Part shown: positions 9,207 through 17,791 of the stretch, in pieces
How the letters are laid out: each line of letters starts with the position of its first letter
How positions within the stretch are numbered: position 1 is the stretch's first letter
Assembly (NCBI GenBank): GCA_016716475.1
Contig: JADJWG010000001.1
Span: forward strand, 992,001 to 1,056,000
Source: Phycisphaerales bacterium
GTDB taxonomy: Bacteria; Planctomycetota; Phycisphaerae; UBA1845; Fen-1342
DNA: 64,000 nucleotides
Direction of reading: 5' to 3'
The notes under the pieces: generated by a model
What the model was told of the DNA's origin: nothing
Database searches by the model: none
What the model saw: the letters and a program-made list of their open reading frames with translations, nothing else
Made by a program: the position numbers and the translations under genes

Positions 9207-10688
9207 TCAGAACTGGCGGCGCTGGCGGGCGGGGGGGATGTCGAGCTGGCTGCGGTACTTGGCGACGGTGCGGCGCTTGATCTCGACACCCTCGGCAGCG
9301 AGCCGCTCGACAATTTCATCGTCGTTGAGCGGGTTGCGCTTGTCCTCCTGGCGGATGATCTCCTCGACTTTGGCGCGAATACTGGCCCAGCCGAGGGCGT
9401 CGCCCTCGTCGGTCGTGGCGCCCCCGGTGAAGAACATCCGCAGCGGATACACCCCGCGCGGCGTCTGCATGTATTTTTCGTCGACTGTTCGGCTGATGGT
9501 GGAAGGATCGCACTCGAAACGCTCGGCGAGGTCGCTCATGCGGAGCACGCGCAAGTGCTGTTCGCCCTGGTCGAGAAACTCGCGCTGGGCGGCGACGACA
9601 GCCCGCGCCACATCGAGCAAGCGTTCGCGGCGAAAACGCACCGCATCGATGATCGCGTTGGCGGCCTCGATTTTCTGCTTGATGAATTCACGCGTGGCCT
9701 TGTCGCGGCCGGCGCGCTGCAGCAGTTCACGAAACTCGGGTGAAATGCGCAGTTCGCGCTGGTTGCTGCGGGCGAGGCGGACTTCGTAGCGCTCGTACTC
9801 CTCGTCGTACTCGACAATCAGATCCGGCACGATCGAGGGCACCAGCCGCTCGACCATTTCGCTGCCAGGGTGCAGATGCAATTGCGCGATGACACCGATC
9901 GCCGCCTTGATTTCTTCGACCTCAACGCCGAGGGCCCGCGCGATCTGCGGCACACGGTTCTTCTGGAGATCCTCGAAGTGCTCGCGCAGGATGCGCTCCT
10001 CGAGGTCGTTCCGTCCCGGCAGCGCGGCCAACTGCAACAGCAGGCATTCCTGCACCGAGCGGGCAGCGATCCCCGGCGGATCGAGTTTCTGGACGAGGCG
10101 CAACGCCTGCTCCAGCTCCGCCGGCGTGACGGGCGGCTCGAGGACGAGCGTGGATGCCAGTTCGTCGAGCGGCAGACCAAGGCGCCCGTGATCGTCGATG
10201 TGCTCGATCAGGGCGTTGCCCAGCGCGTGCGTACGTTCGTCGTGCTCGGCGAGGCCCCACTGGGAGAGCAGGTAATCGTGCAAACCCGCCGGACGGGCGG
10301 CGGTGTTGGACATGGCCTCGAGCTTCTGATCGCCGGCTTCGGCCAGCGCATCGCCGCTGCGCCGACCGACATAATCGTCGTCAAGCCAGTCATATTCGGT
10401 GACAAGCGAATCGAGTCGCTCGAAGTCTTCCGCCGCGTCCCCGACCTCGAGCGAACCATCGCGGTCGGCCAGTGCCTCCGGGGCGCTCTCGGCCGACTCG
10501 GTCCGGTCGTATTCGGCCTCGTCGGACAGCAGCTCAAGGGCAGGATTGGAATCCACTTCGTGCTCGAGGCGCGACTCCAGTGCCAGCGCGTTGAGCTGCA
10601 GGATATCCATCGCCTGGATGAGTTGCGGCGTGAGGCGCTGCTGCTGCTGCAGAAGCTGGCGCGGGATTTGAGAGAGGACTTGCGACAC
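9207..10688 (-). CDS. rpoN: RNA polymerase sigma-54 factor
   Basis: 493 residues, full length. Sigma-54 directs RNA polymerase to -24/-12 promoters that need AAA+ activators. Region I is the glutamine-rich MSQVLSQIPRQLLQQQQRLTPQLIQAMDILQL. An acidic region II follows (about 50-110). The core-binding domain and helix-turn-helix come next, and the RpoN box RRTVAKYRSQL is near the C-terminus. GTG start, with AGGAAAGG upstream. No sigma-54 activator is present in this window. The 303 bp upstream are shared with the divergent isocitrate dehydrogenase gene. Confidence 0.97.
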   Translation of the reverse strand: MSQVLSQIPRQLLQQQQRLTPQLIQAMDILQLNALALESRLEHEVDSNPALELLSDEAEYDRTESAESAPEALADRDGSLEVGDAAEDFERLDSLVTEYDWLDDDYVGRRSGDALAEAGDQKLEAMSNTAARPAGLHDYLLSQWGLAEHDERTHALGNALIEHIDDHGRLGLPLDELASTLVLEPPVTPAELEQALRLVQKLDPPGIAARSVQECLLLQLAALPGRNDLEERILREHFEDLQKNRVPQIARALGVEVEEIKAAIGVIAQLHLHPGSEMVERLVPSIVPDLIVEYDEEYERYEVRLARSNQRELRISPEFRELLQRAGRDKATREFIKQKIEAANAIIDAVRFRRERLLDVARAVVAAQREFLDQGEQHLRVLRMSDLAERFECDPSTISRTVDEKYMQTPRGVYPLRMFFTGGATTDEGDALGWASIRAKVEEIIRQEDKRNPLNDDEIVERLAAEGVEIKRRTVAKYRSQLDIPPARQRRQF

Positions 10689-10991
10689 GACCGAGAGGTC
10701 CTTTCCTAGTCGTACTCAGGGTGCGGATCGGACACACGGGAGACAGGTGAGGGCCATGTCAGTAATCTCGTCAGCCCCAACCCGCGCGTCTGTCCCGGTG
10801 CCGGCCCGAACGTCCGGCCATGCGGCCCAAGCAAGTTCCGTACCACTATGAACATACGTGGAGATTCGGCAGAAGTCAAAACCAACCTTGAGCTCCGATA
10901 CGACGCAGGGCCGTGCTCGACCCACCGGGCGGAGCGGGCTACGCTGATGGGGGGCAGGTTCGCTGCACGACTTCTGAGAGGTTGACCGGCC
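10689..10991. other. Intergenic region between divergent rpoN and icd
   Basis: 303 bp without a convincing gene. On the plus strand TCGACC (10917-10922) and TACGCT (10940-10945) are 17 bp apart and could be a weak promoter for isocitrate dehydrogenase, whose ribosome site GAGAGG is at 10976. No clear -10/-35 pair for rpoN was recognised. Short open frames here do not have plausible start sites or family features. Confidence 0.4.
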
Positions 10992-12446
10992 ATGGCGCAG
11001 TCGAAGAAGTTCACCGTCACGCTCATTCCCGGCGATGGGATCGGTCCCGAGGTCTGCGGTGCAACTGTCCGGCTGCTGGAAGCGGCCGGGGCCCCGCTGA
11101 TCTGGGAGACCTGTGCGGCCGGGGCGGAAGTCTTCAAGCGCGGGCTTTCGAGCGGGGTACCGCAGGAAACCCTCGACTCGATCGCACGGAACCGGGTGGC
11201 GCTGAAGGGACCACTCGAAACGCCGGTGGGATTCGGTGAGAAGAGTGCCAACGTCACCCTGCGGAAATTGTTCGAGCTTTATGGCAACGTACGACCGTGT
11301 CGGGAACTGCCGGGCGTGCAGGCGGTATTTGCGGGGCGGCAGATCGACCTGGTAGTTGTGCGCGAGAACGTGGAGGATCTATACGCCGGGATCGAGCACA
11401 TGCAGACGCCGGGGGTGGCGCAGTGCCTGAAGCTGATCTCGCGAAAGGGCTGTGAAAAGATTGTGCGCCTGGCGTTCGAATTGGCCCGGGCTGAGGGACG
11501 GAAGCAGGTTCATTGCGCAACGAAGTCAAACATCATGAAGAAGACAGAGGGGCTGCTCAAGCGCACCTTCGAGGAGCTGGCGCCGGAGTACGCCGACATC
11601 CGGACCGACCATATCATCATCGACAATTTGGCGCATCAGTTGGTGCGCTGGCCGGAACAGTTCGATGTCATCGTCACGACGAACATGAACGGCGACATCA
11701 TCAGCGACCTGACATCGGGCTTGACGGGCGGTCTCGGCTTGGCGCCTTCTGCGAACATCGGCAACGAAGTGGCGATATTCGAAGCGGTGCACGGCTCGGC
11801 ACCGACATTGGCGGGTAAGGATCTGGCGAACCCGATTGCGATCATGCTTTCGGCGCTGGCAATGTTGCGACACCTGGGTGAATTCCTGATCGCGGAGACA
11901 GTCGAGCATGCGATCATGATCACGCTCGCAGTAGGCCGCAACCTCACCGTCGACCTGGTGGGCGACCATGCCGCCGCGACCTGCACGCAGTTCACCAACA
12001 CGGTGATTGCGAACCTCGGGCGCCGCTCGGAACACTGGCACGTGCACCACTACCGGCCGATTCAGTTGCCGCGCATCGATCCGCGCCCGGACCTGGTGCG
12101 GGCGCAGATTCGGCGCGTGGTGGGAGCGGACCTGTTTGTCGAATCGAGTCTGGACTCGCACGCGCTGGGTGCGAGTCTGGACGCGATCGTGGCGCAGATG
12201 CCGCTGCGGCTGAAGATGATCTCGAACCGCGGGACCAAGGTGTATCCGGGGCCGCGACAGATCACGGACTGCGTGGATCACTGGCGATGCCGATTCATGA
12301 TGCGCGAAGAGGTTCGCGATCTGAGCGATCATGACCTGGCTGTGCTGGTCGAGGCGGTGGGTGCGAAGCACCACTGGATGCACCTGGAGAAATTGTCGAT
12401 CTTCGACGGCGAGGTGGGGTTTACCAAGGCACAGGGCGAGGACTGA
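10992..12446 (+). CDS. icd: Isocitrate dehydrogenase, Thermus-like long form
   Basis: 484 residues. It decarboxylates isocitrate to 2-oxoglutarate in the TCA cycle. The catalytic core (about 1-335) shows LIPGDGIGPEV, the substrate loop ETPVGFGEKSANVTLRK, RENVEDLYAGIEH, the lysine in CATKSNIMKKTEG, the Asp motif NMNGDIISDL and the cofactor loop HGSAPTLAGKDLANP. A C-terminal extension of roughly 140 residues, starting near HWHVHHY, matches the extra domain of the Thermus thermophilus-type enzyme. NAD or NADP preference cannot be read with confidence. ATG start with GAGAGG upstream. Confidence 0.93.
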   Translation: MAQSKKFTVTLIPGDGIGPEVCGATVRLLEAAGAPLIWETCAAGAEVFKRGLSSGVPQETLDSIARNRVALKGPLETPVGFGEKSANVTLRKLFELYGNVRPCRELPGVQAVFAGRQIDLVVVRENVEDLYAGIEHMQTPGVAQCLKLISRKGCEKIVRLAFELARAEGRKQVHCATKSNIMKKTEGLLKRTFEELAPEYADIRTDHIIIDNLAHQLVRWPEQFDVIVTTNMNGDIISDLTSGLTGGLGLAPSANIGNEVAIFEAVHGSAPTLAGKDLANPIAIMLSALAMLRHLGEFLIAETVEHAIMITLAVGRNLTVDLVGDHAAATCTQFTNTVIANLGRRSEHWHVHHYRPIQLPRIDPRPDLVRAQIRRVVGADLFVESSLDSHALGASLDAIVAQMPLRLKMISNRGTKVYPGPRQITDCVDHWRCRFMMREEVRDLSDHDLAVLVEAVGAKHHWMHLEKLSIFDGEVGFTKAQGED

Positions 12447-12483
12447 GCGCGGCGCCGGGCCGGGCGGCCAGGAGGGCCGGGGA

Positions 12484-13533
12484 ATGGTGACGTGGTGGCT
12501 CGTGGCGGCCGGCAGCGCGGGGGGGCTCGCCCTCGTGGCCACCGGCCTGTTCCGCGATCGTGGTGCGATGGGCCCACGTTGCCCGCGCTGCTGGTACGAC
12601 ATGCGCGGTGGCGGGCTGCGGTGTCCGGAATGCGGACATGTTGTCTGGCACGCCCGCGAGTTGCTGGCGCGGCGACGACGGTGGGGCTGGGTCGTGACCG
12701 GCGGCATGCTGCTGGTCCTGAGCGCAGCGCTCAGTACGTGGCAAGCCGGACTCGTCGACCCGCAAGCGTGGTTGCCTCCGTGGCAGACGCTGCTGAGCCG
12801 CACACTCGCCGGAGCAGAGGTACGGATCGACGGGCATCGGCGCACGGGGGAGCAGCGGTTACGGATTCGCGTGGGAGGTCGCGATCGGCTGTTACTTCCC
12901 GGTTGGCGCCTGGCGCTGGGCGGACAGGGCTATCAAGCACCGACCGAAGTGGGCGTCGGGCAGGATGTCACTGGCACCGGCAGTCCAAGTCTGATCGTGG
13001 TCGACTACTCCGGTGGGGCGCATTGCTGCTGGACCTACTACGTGCTCGATCTGGCACCCCCGCGCATCGTGGCGGTACTCGACACGACGACAGCCGGCTA
13101 CTTTGACGACCTCGATGACGACGGGGTGTACGAGTTCATCACGGCTGACCCGACCTTCGATTACTGGAACGCGAGTCACGCGGAGTCGCCTTTTCCGCGC
13201 GTGGTCCTGGCCTTTCGCGCGGGGCGGTATCGGCTCGCACCGGAGTACATGCGGACCGCACCACCATCGAGTGCGGACTTCGACGCATGGGTGAACGAGG
13301 CCCGCACCTCCCAGAGTTTCTCTGGCTCCCGACCCGCACCCCTGTTCTGGGGCCGCATGCTCGACCTGATTTATGGCGGACATGCGGATTTGGCCGAGGA
13401 GTTGTTTCGTCTGGGCTGGCCGCCCGAGATACCCGGAAAGCATGAGTTCCGGGCCGACTTCGACCGCACCCTGCGTAGCAGCCGCTATTGGCCTGACCTG
13501 CGGCTCATGCAGTTGTCGCCCGAGCCACACTGA
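12484..13533 (+). CDS. Zinc-ribbon membrane protein, planctomycete type
   Basis: 349 residues. A first transmembrane helix (2-20) is followed by a zinc ribbon, CPRCWYDMRGG...CPECGHV at 33-53, a lineage-style motif of planctomycete membrane proteins. A second helix lies at about 68-88. The remainder is extracytoplasmic: a beta-rich part with DYSGGAHCCWTYYVLDL and an Asp-rich FDDLDDDGVYEF, resembling a calcium-binding FG-GAP or DxDxDG-type turn. No enzymatic motif was recognised. ATG start with AGGAGG nearby. It follows icd by 37 bp, so co-transcription is possible. Function unknown. Confidence 0.7.
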   Translation: MVTWWLVAAGSAGGLALVATGLFRDRGAMGPRCPRCWYDMRGGGLRCPECGHVVWHARELLARRRRWGWVVTGGMLLVLSAALSTWQAGLVDPQAWLPPWQTLLSRTLAGAEVRIDGHRRTGEQRLRIRVGGRDRLLLPGWRLALGGQGYQAPTEVGVGQDVTGTGSPSLIVVDYSGGAHCCWTYYVLDLAPPRIVAVLDTTTAGYFDDLDDDGVYEFITADPTFDYWNASHAESPFPRVVLAFRAGRYRLAPEYMRTAPPSSADFDAWVNEARTSQSFSGSRPAPLFWGRMLDLIYGGHADLAEELFRLGWPPEIPGKHEFRADFDRTLRSSRYWPDLRLMQLSPEPH

Positions 13534-13550
13534 GCAGCGGGGCCGGCTGT

Positions 13551-13907
13551 TCAGCCGTAGATGGAATCCGGCGGATAACTGATAAACTCGACCCAGCGCC
13601 CGCCGGGCGCTTCGAGGTAGAAGCTGCGCGTTTTGTCGCGGTGAGTGCGGATGGACCGGCCGTGTTCCGTGGCGAGGCGTTCGAGCTCGACGTCACTCAC
13701 GCGGAAACCGATGTGATCGGGGTGCTTGCCTGCCAGAATCAAGGCCAGCTTGGCACCCCCGGTTTCGAGAAAAGCCCATGAATCGTCCTGGTACAGCACG
13801 CGCACACCCGGCAGGTGCCGCTGGTACCAAGCCACGGCGGCGGCGATGTCTGGCACCTGATGGGCGCAGTGATCGAATACGAACGAAGTGGTCTGTGTTT
13901 GGCTCAT
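13551..13907 (-). CDS. VOC/glyoxalase-fold protein
   Basis: 118 residues, one vicinal oxygen chelate domain made of two beta-alpha-beta-beta-beta halves. The first half opens with FDHCAHQVPDIAAAVAWYQRHLPG, giving the usual metal-ligand His near 13; the second has HIGFRVSDVELERLA and ends FYLEAPGGRWVEFI with the metal-ligand Glu. Family members include glyoxalase I, methylmalonyl-CoA epimerase and dioxygenases. The HCAHQV...GVRVLYQDDSWAFLE pattern is compatible with an epimerase-like protein, but the substrate is not assignable. Convergent with the preceding plus-strand gene, 17 bp from its stop. Confidence 0.8.
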   Translation of the reverse strand: MSQTQTTSFVFDHCAHQVPDIAAAVAWYQRHLPGVRVLYQDDSWAFLETGGAKLALILAGKHPDHIGFRVSDVELERLATEHGRSIRTHRDKTRSFYLEAPGGRWVEFISYPPDSIYG

Positions 13908-13986
13908 GCGCTCAAGCTCCGGATCGTCACCGGGGATTGTAGCGCAAGGCCGCGCAGGATGCGGGCACTCGCGGACAGGCCGAGGT

Positions 13987-14466
13987 TCAGGGGCGCTTGG
14001 CGCGACGCCCGGCCTTCGCGGTAGCGCCGACCGCTTTCGGCGGCACATAGGCACAAAGCGGAGACGAAGCGCTGGTCGGATCGATCAATTTGCTGATCTT
14101 GCAGGCCGTGAATGACCTCTCAATCATTGCGATGGTTTCGTCAAGCTGCTTGTGCAGCGGGCATAGTTCTTCGCCGTGGGCTTCGAAGCCCAGGGGGCAA
14201 CCGTCGATCCGACGGAGTGGGTCCACGGCCTGCACCACCTCCCACATCGTGAGGGCGGTCGGCGACTTCGCCAGCGTAAACCCGCCTCCCAGTCCGCGCT
14301 GTGAATGCAGCAACCCGGCACGGCTGAGGCCCTGGAGCACCTTCGCCAGGTAGCCGGCTGGAACACGGGTTGCATCCGCTATCTGCTGGGCCGTCAACGG
14401 CTTTTCGGGGTTCGCGGCCAACCACACGACAGCCCGCAGCGCGTACTCAGTTGTCTGACTGATCAC
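13987..14466 (-). CDS. Rrf2-family transcriptional regulator
   Basis: 159 residues from a GTG (AGGGAG upstream), starting VISQTTEYALRAVVWLA, the classical Rrf2 N-terminus. Winged-helix recognition segment: TRVPAGYLAKVLQGLSRAGLLHSQRGLGGGF. Three cysteines in the C-terminal half (DGCPLG, ELCPLH and FTACKI) match the [Fe-S] ligand arrangement of IscR/NsrR-type sensors, so the protein probably reads NO, redox or Fe-S status. A basic tail ends the protein. A good promoter and an 8-bp inverted repeat lie directly upstream, suggesting autoregulation. Target genes are not evident; the VOC gene downstream is 79 bp away. Confidence 0.9.
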   Translation of the reverse strand: MISQTTEYALRAVVWLAANPEKPLTAQQIADATRVPAGYLAKVLQGLSRAGLLHSQRGLGGGFTLAKSPTALTMWEVVQAVDPLRRIDGCPLGFEAHGEELCPLHKQLDETIAMIERSFTACKISKLIDPTSASSPLCAYVPPKAVGATAKAGRRAKRP

Positions 14467-14504
14467 CGCACATTCTCCCTGTGGATATTCATGCCTGTAT
14501 ACCC

Positions 14505-14532
14505 ACGATAGATTCTTTTCGGCCCGGGTCAA
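14505..14532 (-). promoter_or_regulatory. Promoter of the Rrf2 regulator gene
   Basis: Minus strand TTGACC (14532-14527) and TATCGT (14510-14505) are separated by 16 bp and lie about 40 bp before the GTG start. This is one of the best vegetative promoter matches in the window. Confidence 0.6.
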
Positions 14533-14533
14533 G

Positions 14534-14562
14534 CGGATATGACAAAAGAATAGGCATATCCG
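14534..14562. promoter_or_regulatory. Inverted repeat CGGATATG-N13-CATATCCG, candidate operator
   Basis: A perfect 8-bp inverted repeat, 14534-14541 and 14555-14562, with a 13 bp A-rich spacer. It sits immediately upstream of the -35 box of the Rrf2 gene. The arms are about two helical turns apart, which suits a dimeric regulator. Which protein binds is inferred, not shown; Rrf2 autoregulation is the simplest idea. Confidence 0.45.
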
Positions 14563-14624
14563 GCAAACTTTTCAGCAATCCCCTTGCCGGGAACGCTTAC
14601 ATAATTTGATGAAACATCTGAAAA

Positions 14625-15728
14625 TCAATTCCCCCCGAGGGCCGCCAACCGCTCAGCAACTTCCAGCGCCGCTGCCGGTCGCCCCAGTGCCGCCGCTGCT
14701 GCTGCCATCGCTCGCCGCACGGTTTCATCCGCGAGGCGATCCAACGCTGTCCGCAGCGGGGCCGCATTCAGTTCCGGCCGCAGTCGGTCCTCCAGCATCA
14801 CCGCCGCCCCCTGGTCGACCAGCACTTGGCCATTGGCGTGCTGGTGGCGGTCACGATGGTATGGATAGGGCAGCAGAATCGCTGGTTTTCCCAGCGCGGT
14901 CAACTCCGCCAGCGTCGAAGCACCGGCCCGGGCGACCACCAGATCGGCCGCTGCGAGTGCTGCCGCCATTTCCGCGGTGAATCCGAGTACGGTCGCCGGC
15001 ACCCCCGCCACCGCGTAGGCCTTCCGCACAGCAACCTCGTCCGAAGGGCCGGTCAAGTGGAGTAGCTGCCACTCCGGGTGGGCCTTGTGGAAGGCCGGCC
15101 AGACCCGTACCAGCGCTTCATTGACCGTTCGGGCTCCCTGTGAAGCACCTGTCACGAGCAGCACCGGACGGCCGGTCTCCAACCCAAAGAGCGCATGCCC
15201 GCCGCTGGCGCCCGCGAACGCCGCGCGAATCGGGCACCCGAGGACCGCGACCTTGGTACCCGGTGGAAAATGCTCCCGCGAGTGATCCCACTGGACGATC
15301 ACGAGATCGGCGTAGCGGGCGAGGTGGCGGTTGGCGCGTCCGGGGATGGCGTCGGGGTTGAGGATGGCGGTCGGGATACCGAGGCGACGGGCGGCGACTA
15401 CGGGCGGACCAGCGGCGTAGCCACCGAGTCCGAGCACAGCGTTGGGGCGCTCGGCCCGGAACAGCCGGGTAGCACGGGCAACGCTGCGGCGCCAATGCCA
15501 TAGGAATCCAGGTAGCCGCAGGGGATGCAGCGACAGCGGGCGCACGGTCTGCGTGACTTGTGCGAAGGTCGTGGGGGCCAGCAGTTGGTGATCGAGCGGG
15601 CGCGTGGTTGTAAGAAACGTAACGGCCGCGCTGGGAAAGCGCTGCCGGAGAGCATGGGCCACCGCGATGCCCGGGTAGAGATGTCCACCCGTGCCACCGC
15701 CGGCCAGCACGAATCGCAGTGCCTGCAT
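14625..15728 (-). CDS. murG: UDP-GlcNAc:undecaprenyl-PP-MurNAc-pentapeptide GlcNAc transferase MurG
   Basis: 367 residues, full length GT28 enzyme that makes lipid II at the cytoplasmic face. Motifs: G-loop AGGGTGGHLYPG at 9-20, second G-loop GLGGYAAGP near 100, GASQGART near 194, donor pocket VARAGASTLAEL near 264 and PYPYHRDRHQHANG near 287. The ATG at 15728 gives the normal N-terminus. Unusually, the neighbours are not other mur/fts genes; the gene stands alone between an Rrf2 regulator and a divergent phosphoesterase. Confidence 0.95.
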   Translation of the reverse strand: MQALRFVLAGGGTGGHLYPGIAVAHALRQRFPSAAVTFLTTTRPLDHQLLAPTTFAQVTQTVRPLSLHPLRLPGFLWHWRRSVARATRLFRAERPNAVLGLGGYAAGPPVVAARRLGIPTAILNPDAIPGRANRHLARYADLVIVQWDHSREHFPPGTKVAVLGCPIRAAFAGASGGHALFGLETGRPVLLVTGASQGARTVNEALVRVWPAFHKAHPEWQLLHLTGPSDEVAVRKAYAVAGVPATVLGFTAEMAAALAAADLVVARAGASTLAELTALGKPAILLPYPYHRDRHQHANGQVLVDQGAAVMLEDRLRPELNAAPLRTALDRLADETVRRAMAAAAAALGRPAAALEVAERLAALGGN

Positions 15729-15828
15729 GGGCGGGCATCATAGCGTGCCGAGTCGGCACCGGGGAGCAGGGCTCGGTACACTGGACGATCCCTGGTGGAG
15801 TGCGTGTCTGGTGGCAGCGGAGTCTGCG

Positions 15829-16686
15829 TTGACAAAGTGCCTGTTCGTTTCCGACCTGCACGGTTGCGCCGCACGCTATGGGAAGTTGTGGGCGGCGATC
15901 CGGGCCGAGCGGCCCGTGGGCGTATTCCTGGGCGGCGATTTACTGGGCAGCGCGGCGCGTGTCGCCGCCGGGGCACCGCCCGATGAGTTCGTGGCGCGGG
16001 AAATCGGTCCGGCGTTGCGAGCGCTGCGGGTGGAACTGGGTCCGATGTACCCGCGCATCTTCACGATCCTGGGGAACGATGATCCGGCCCTGTGCGAACC
16101 GGCGGTGGTGGCACTCGCGGCGGAAGGCCTGTGGACATACGTGCACGGGCGCTGCGCAACGCTGGAAGCGTGGACGGTCTACGGATACGCGTGTGTGCCG
16201 CCGACGCCATTTGCGCTGAAGGACTGGGAACGGTACGACGTATCGCGGTACGTCGATCCCGGCTGTGTATCTCCTGAAGACGGCGTGCGGAGCGTCCCGT
16301 GCGCCCTGGAGGAGGTGCGGTTCGGGACCATCGCGAACGATCTGGAGCATCTGTGTGGCTCTGCCGACCTGACGCGTTCAATCCTGTTGTGCCACGCGCC
16401 ACCACACGCGACGGTGCTGGATCGAGCAGCGCTGGACGGTCGCATAATCGATCACGTGCCGGTGGATGTCCATGTGGGGAGCATCGCGCTACGGCGGTTC
16501 ATCGAGCAGCGACAGCCGTGGATCACGCTGCACGGACACATCCACGAGTCAGCGCGACTCACGGGCCATTGGCGGGTAACGCTGTTGCAAACACACTGTT
16601 ACAGTGCGGCCCACGACGGTCCGGAATTGGCGTGCGTGTGGTTTGATCCTGCGGATCGGGCGGCGGCGCACCGGGAACTGAGGTGA
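15829..16686 (+). CDS. Metallophosphoesterase (calcineurin-like)
   Basis: 285 residues from the chosen TTG (GGAG 6 bases upstream); a GTG at 15811 is possible. Dimetal phosphoesterase motifs appear in order: FVSDLHG near the N-terminus, FLGGDLLG, ILGNDDP in place of the usual GNHD, LCHAPPH and HGHIHES. This set supports hydrolysis of a phosphomono- or diester such as a nucleotide or phosphoprotein; the substrate is unknown. The replacement of GNH by GND is notable because that histidine normally assists catalysis. Divergent from murG; convergent with the UbiA-like gene. Confidence 0.85.
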   Translation: MTKCLFVSDLHGCAARYGKLWAAIRAERPVGVFLGGDLLGSAARVAAGAPPDEFVAREIGPALRALRVELGPMYPRIFTILGNDDPALCEPAVVALAAEGLWTYVHGRCATLEAWTVYGYACVPPTPFALKDWERYDVSRYVDPGCVSPEDGVRSVPCALEEVRFGTIANDLEHLCGSADLTRSILLCHAPPHATVLDRAALDGRIIDHVPVDVHVGSIALRRFIEQRQPWITLHGHIHESARLTGHWRVTLLQTHCYSAAHDGPELACVWFDPADRAAAHRELR

Positions 16687-16717
16687 GCTGCACGATCCTG
16701 CGGAATGGGGGGGCGCG

Positions 16718-16734
16718 CCCGGGCACTGCCCGGG
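16718..16734. terminator. GC hairpin between convergent genes
   Basis: A 7-bp stem (16718-16724 with 16728-16734, CCCGGGC/GCCCGGG) with a three-base loop lies in the 102 bp between two convergent stops. There is no T-tract on either strand, so it is a weak terminator candidate. Confidence 0.35.
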
Positions 16735-16788
16735 GATCTGCGCATGCACGAATCCCGTGCTGGGGTCGCGAAACCTGGCGGCCCGCCA

Positions 16789-17706
16789 TCAGCCCGCACC
16801 GGACGCGTTGCCCTTCAGCACTCCCTCCAGCCACGCTCCGCGATAAATGATCAGCACCACCGCGAGTGACCAGAGTGCGATGGCCGCCTGGAACGGGCGA
16901 TCCCGCACCAGCACCGCCGTCGGCCCGTCCACCCGGCCATGCTCCACCAGCAATGCGAAGCGAAACACCGCATACACCACCAGCGGCAGCGTGTAGGCGA
17001 GGTATTCCGTCTGGAACTTGACCACTGTTTTGTCGTCGGTGGCGTAGAGCAGGAAGCTCACCACGGCGATGCCGGCCGTCACCGTCGTCATGTGGTTGAG
17101 CAATTCAGGCGTGTAAACCCCGAGCGTGCGGCGGTGCCGGACGGCATCATCGGCCTGCTCGGCGAGCGCTGCCAACTCACAGCGCCGCTTGCTGAATCCC
17201 ATGAAGAGGCACAGCGTGAACGTGCAAATTACCAACCACGGTGAGATCTCGACGTTCACCACCACGGCCCCGGCAATGGCCCGCAGTACGAAGCCGATCC
17301 CGATCAAAATTACATCCAGCAGCGCCACCTGCTTCAAGCCGTATGTATAGAACGCCTGGACCACGAGATACGCGCTGGTCGTGAGGAAAAATGGCCAGTC
17401 GAGCTGCCACGCCCCCAGCAGGCCAACGCCCAGCAGCAGGGCCGCAAGGAGACCCGCACTCGCGGGAGTCACCTGTCCGGCGGCGACCGGCCGCGTCCGC
17501 TTGCGCGGGTGCAGGCGGTCCTCCTGGCGGTCGCGGATATCGTTGAAGATGTAGACCGCACTGCTGACGAGGCAGAAACAGCCGAACCCGAGCAGCGCAG
17601 TCACCACGGCGGCGCTGTCGGTCAGCCGTTGGCCGAAGACGAGGCCGGCGAACAGGAAGACGTTCTTGCTCCACTGCTCCGGTCGCATCAGGCGCAGGTA
17701 GGGCAT
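16789..17706 (-). CDS. UbiA-family polyprenyl-phosphate phosphoribosyltransferase-like membrane enzyme
   Basis: 305 residues with 8 or 9 transmembrane helices. The N-terminus MRPEQWSKNVFLFAGLVFGQ and the first Asp motif NDIRDRQEDRLHPRKRTRP match the branch of UbiA that includes decaprenyl-phosphate phosphoribosyltransferase (DPPR synthase), rather than heme or quinone prenyltransferases. A reaction joining PRPP to polyprenyl phosphate is thus likely by family; the acceptor length is unknown. The ATG at 17706 has GGAGA upstream. It lies 85 bp downstream of the heparinase-like gene on the same strand. No DprE1/DprE2 partner is visible in the window. Confidence 0.82.
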   Translation of the reverse strand: MPYLRLMRPEQWSKNVFLFAGLVFGQRLTDSAAVVTALLGFGCFCLVSSAVYIFNDIRDRQEDRLHPRKRTRPVAAGQVTPASAGLLAALLLGVGLLGAWQLDWPFFLTTSAYLVVQAFYTYGLKQVALLDVILIGIGFVLRAIAGAVVVNVEISPWLVICTFTLCLFMGFSKRRCELAALAEQADDAVRHRRTLGVYTPELLNHMTTVTAGIAVVSFLLYATDDKTVVKFQTEYLAYTLPLVVYAVFRFALLVEHGRVDGPTAVLVRDRPFQAAIALWSLAVVLIIYRGAWLEGVLKGNASGAG

Positions 17707-17791
17707 CGGCTCTCCGAGTGGTCCGGGGGCGTGGTGGCACGACTGCCGCGGCCCATGGCGGCGGGCATTGTCGGCGCGCCTGCGGGTGCGG

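Noticed and set aside
10706..11257. Minus-strand open frame over the rpoN-icd intergenic region
   Set aside because: Half of it is antisense to icd, it lacks a ribosome site and resembles no family.
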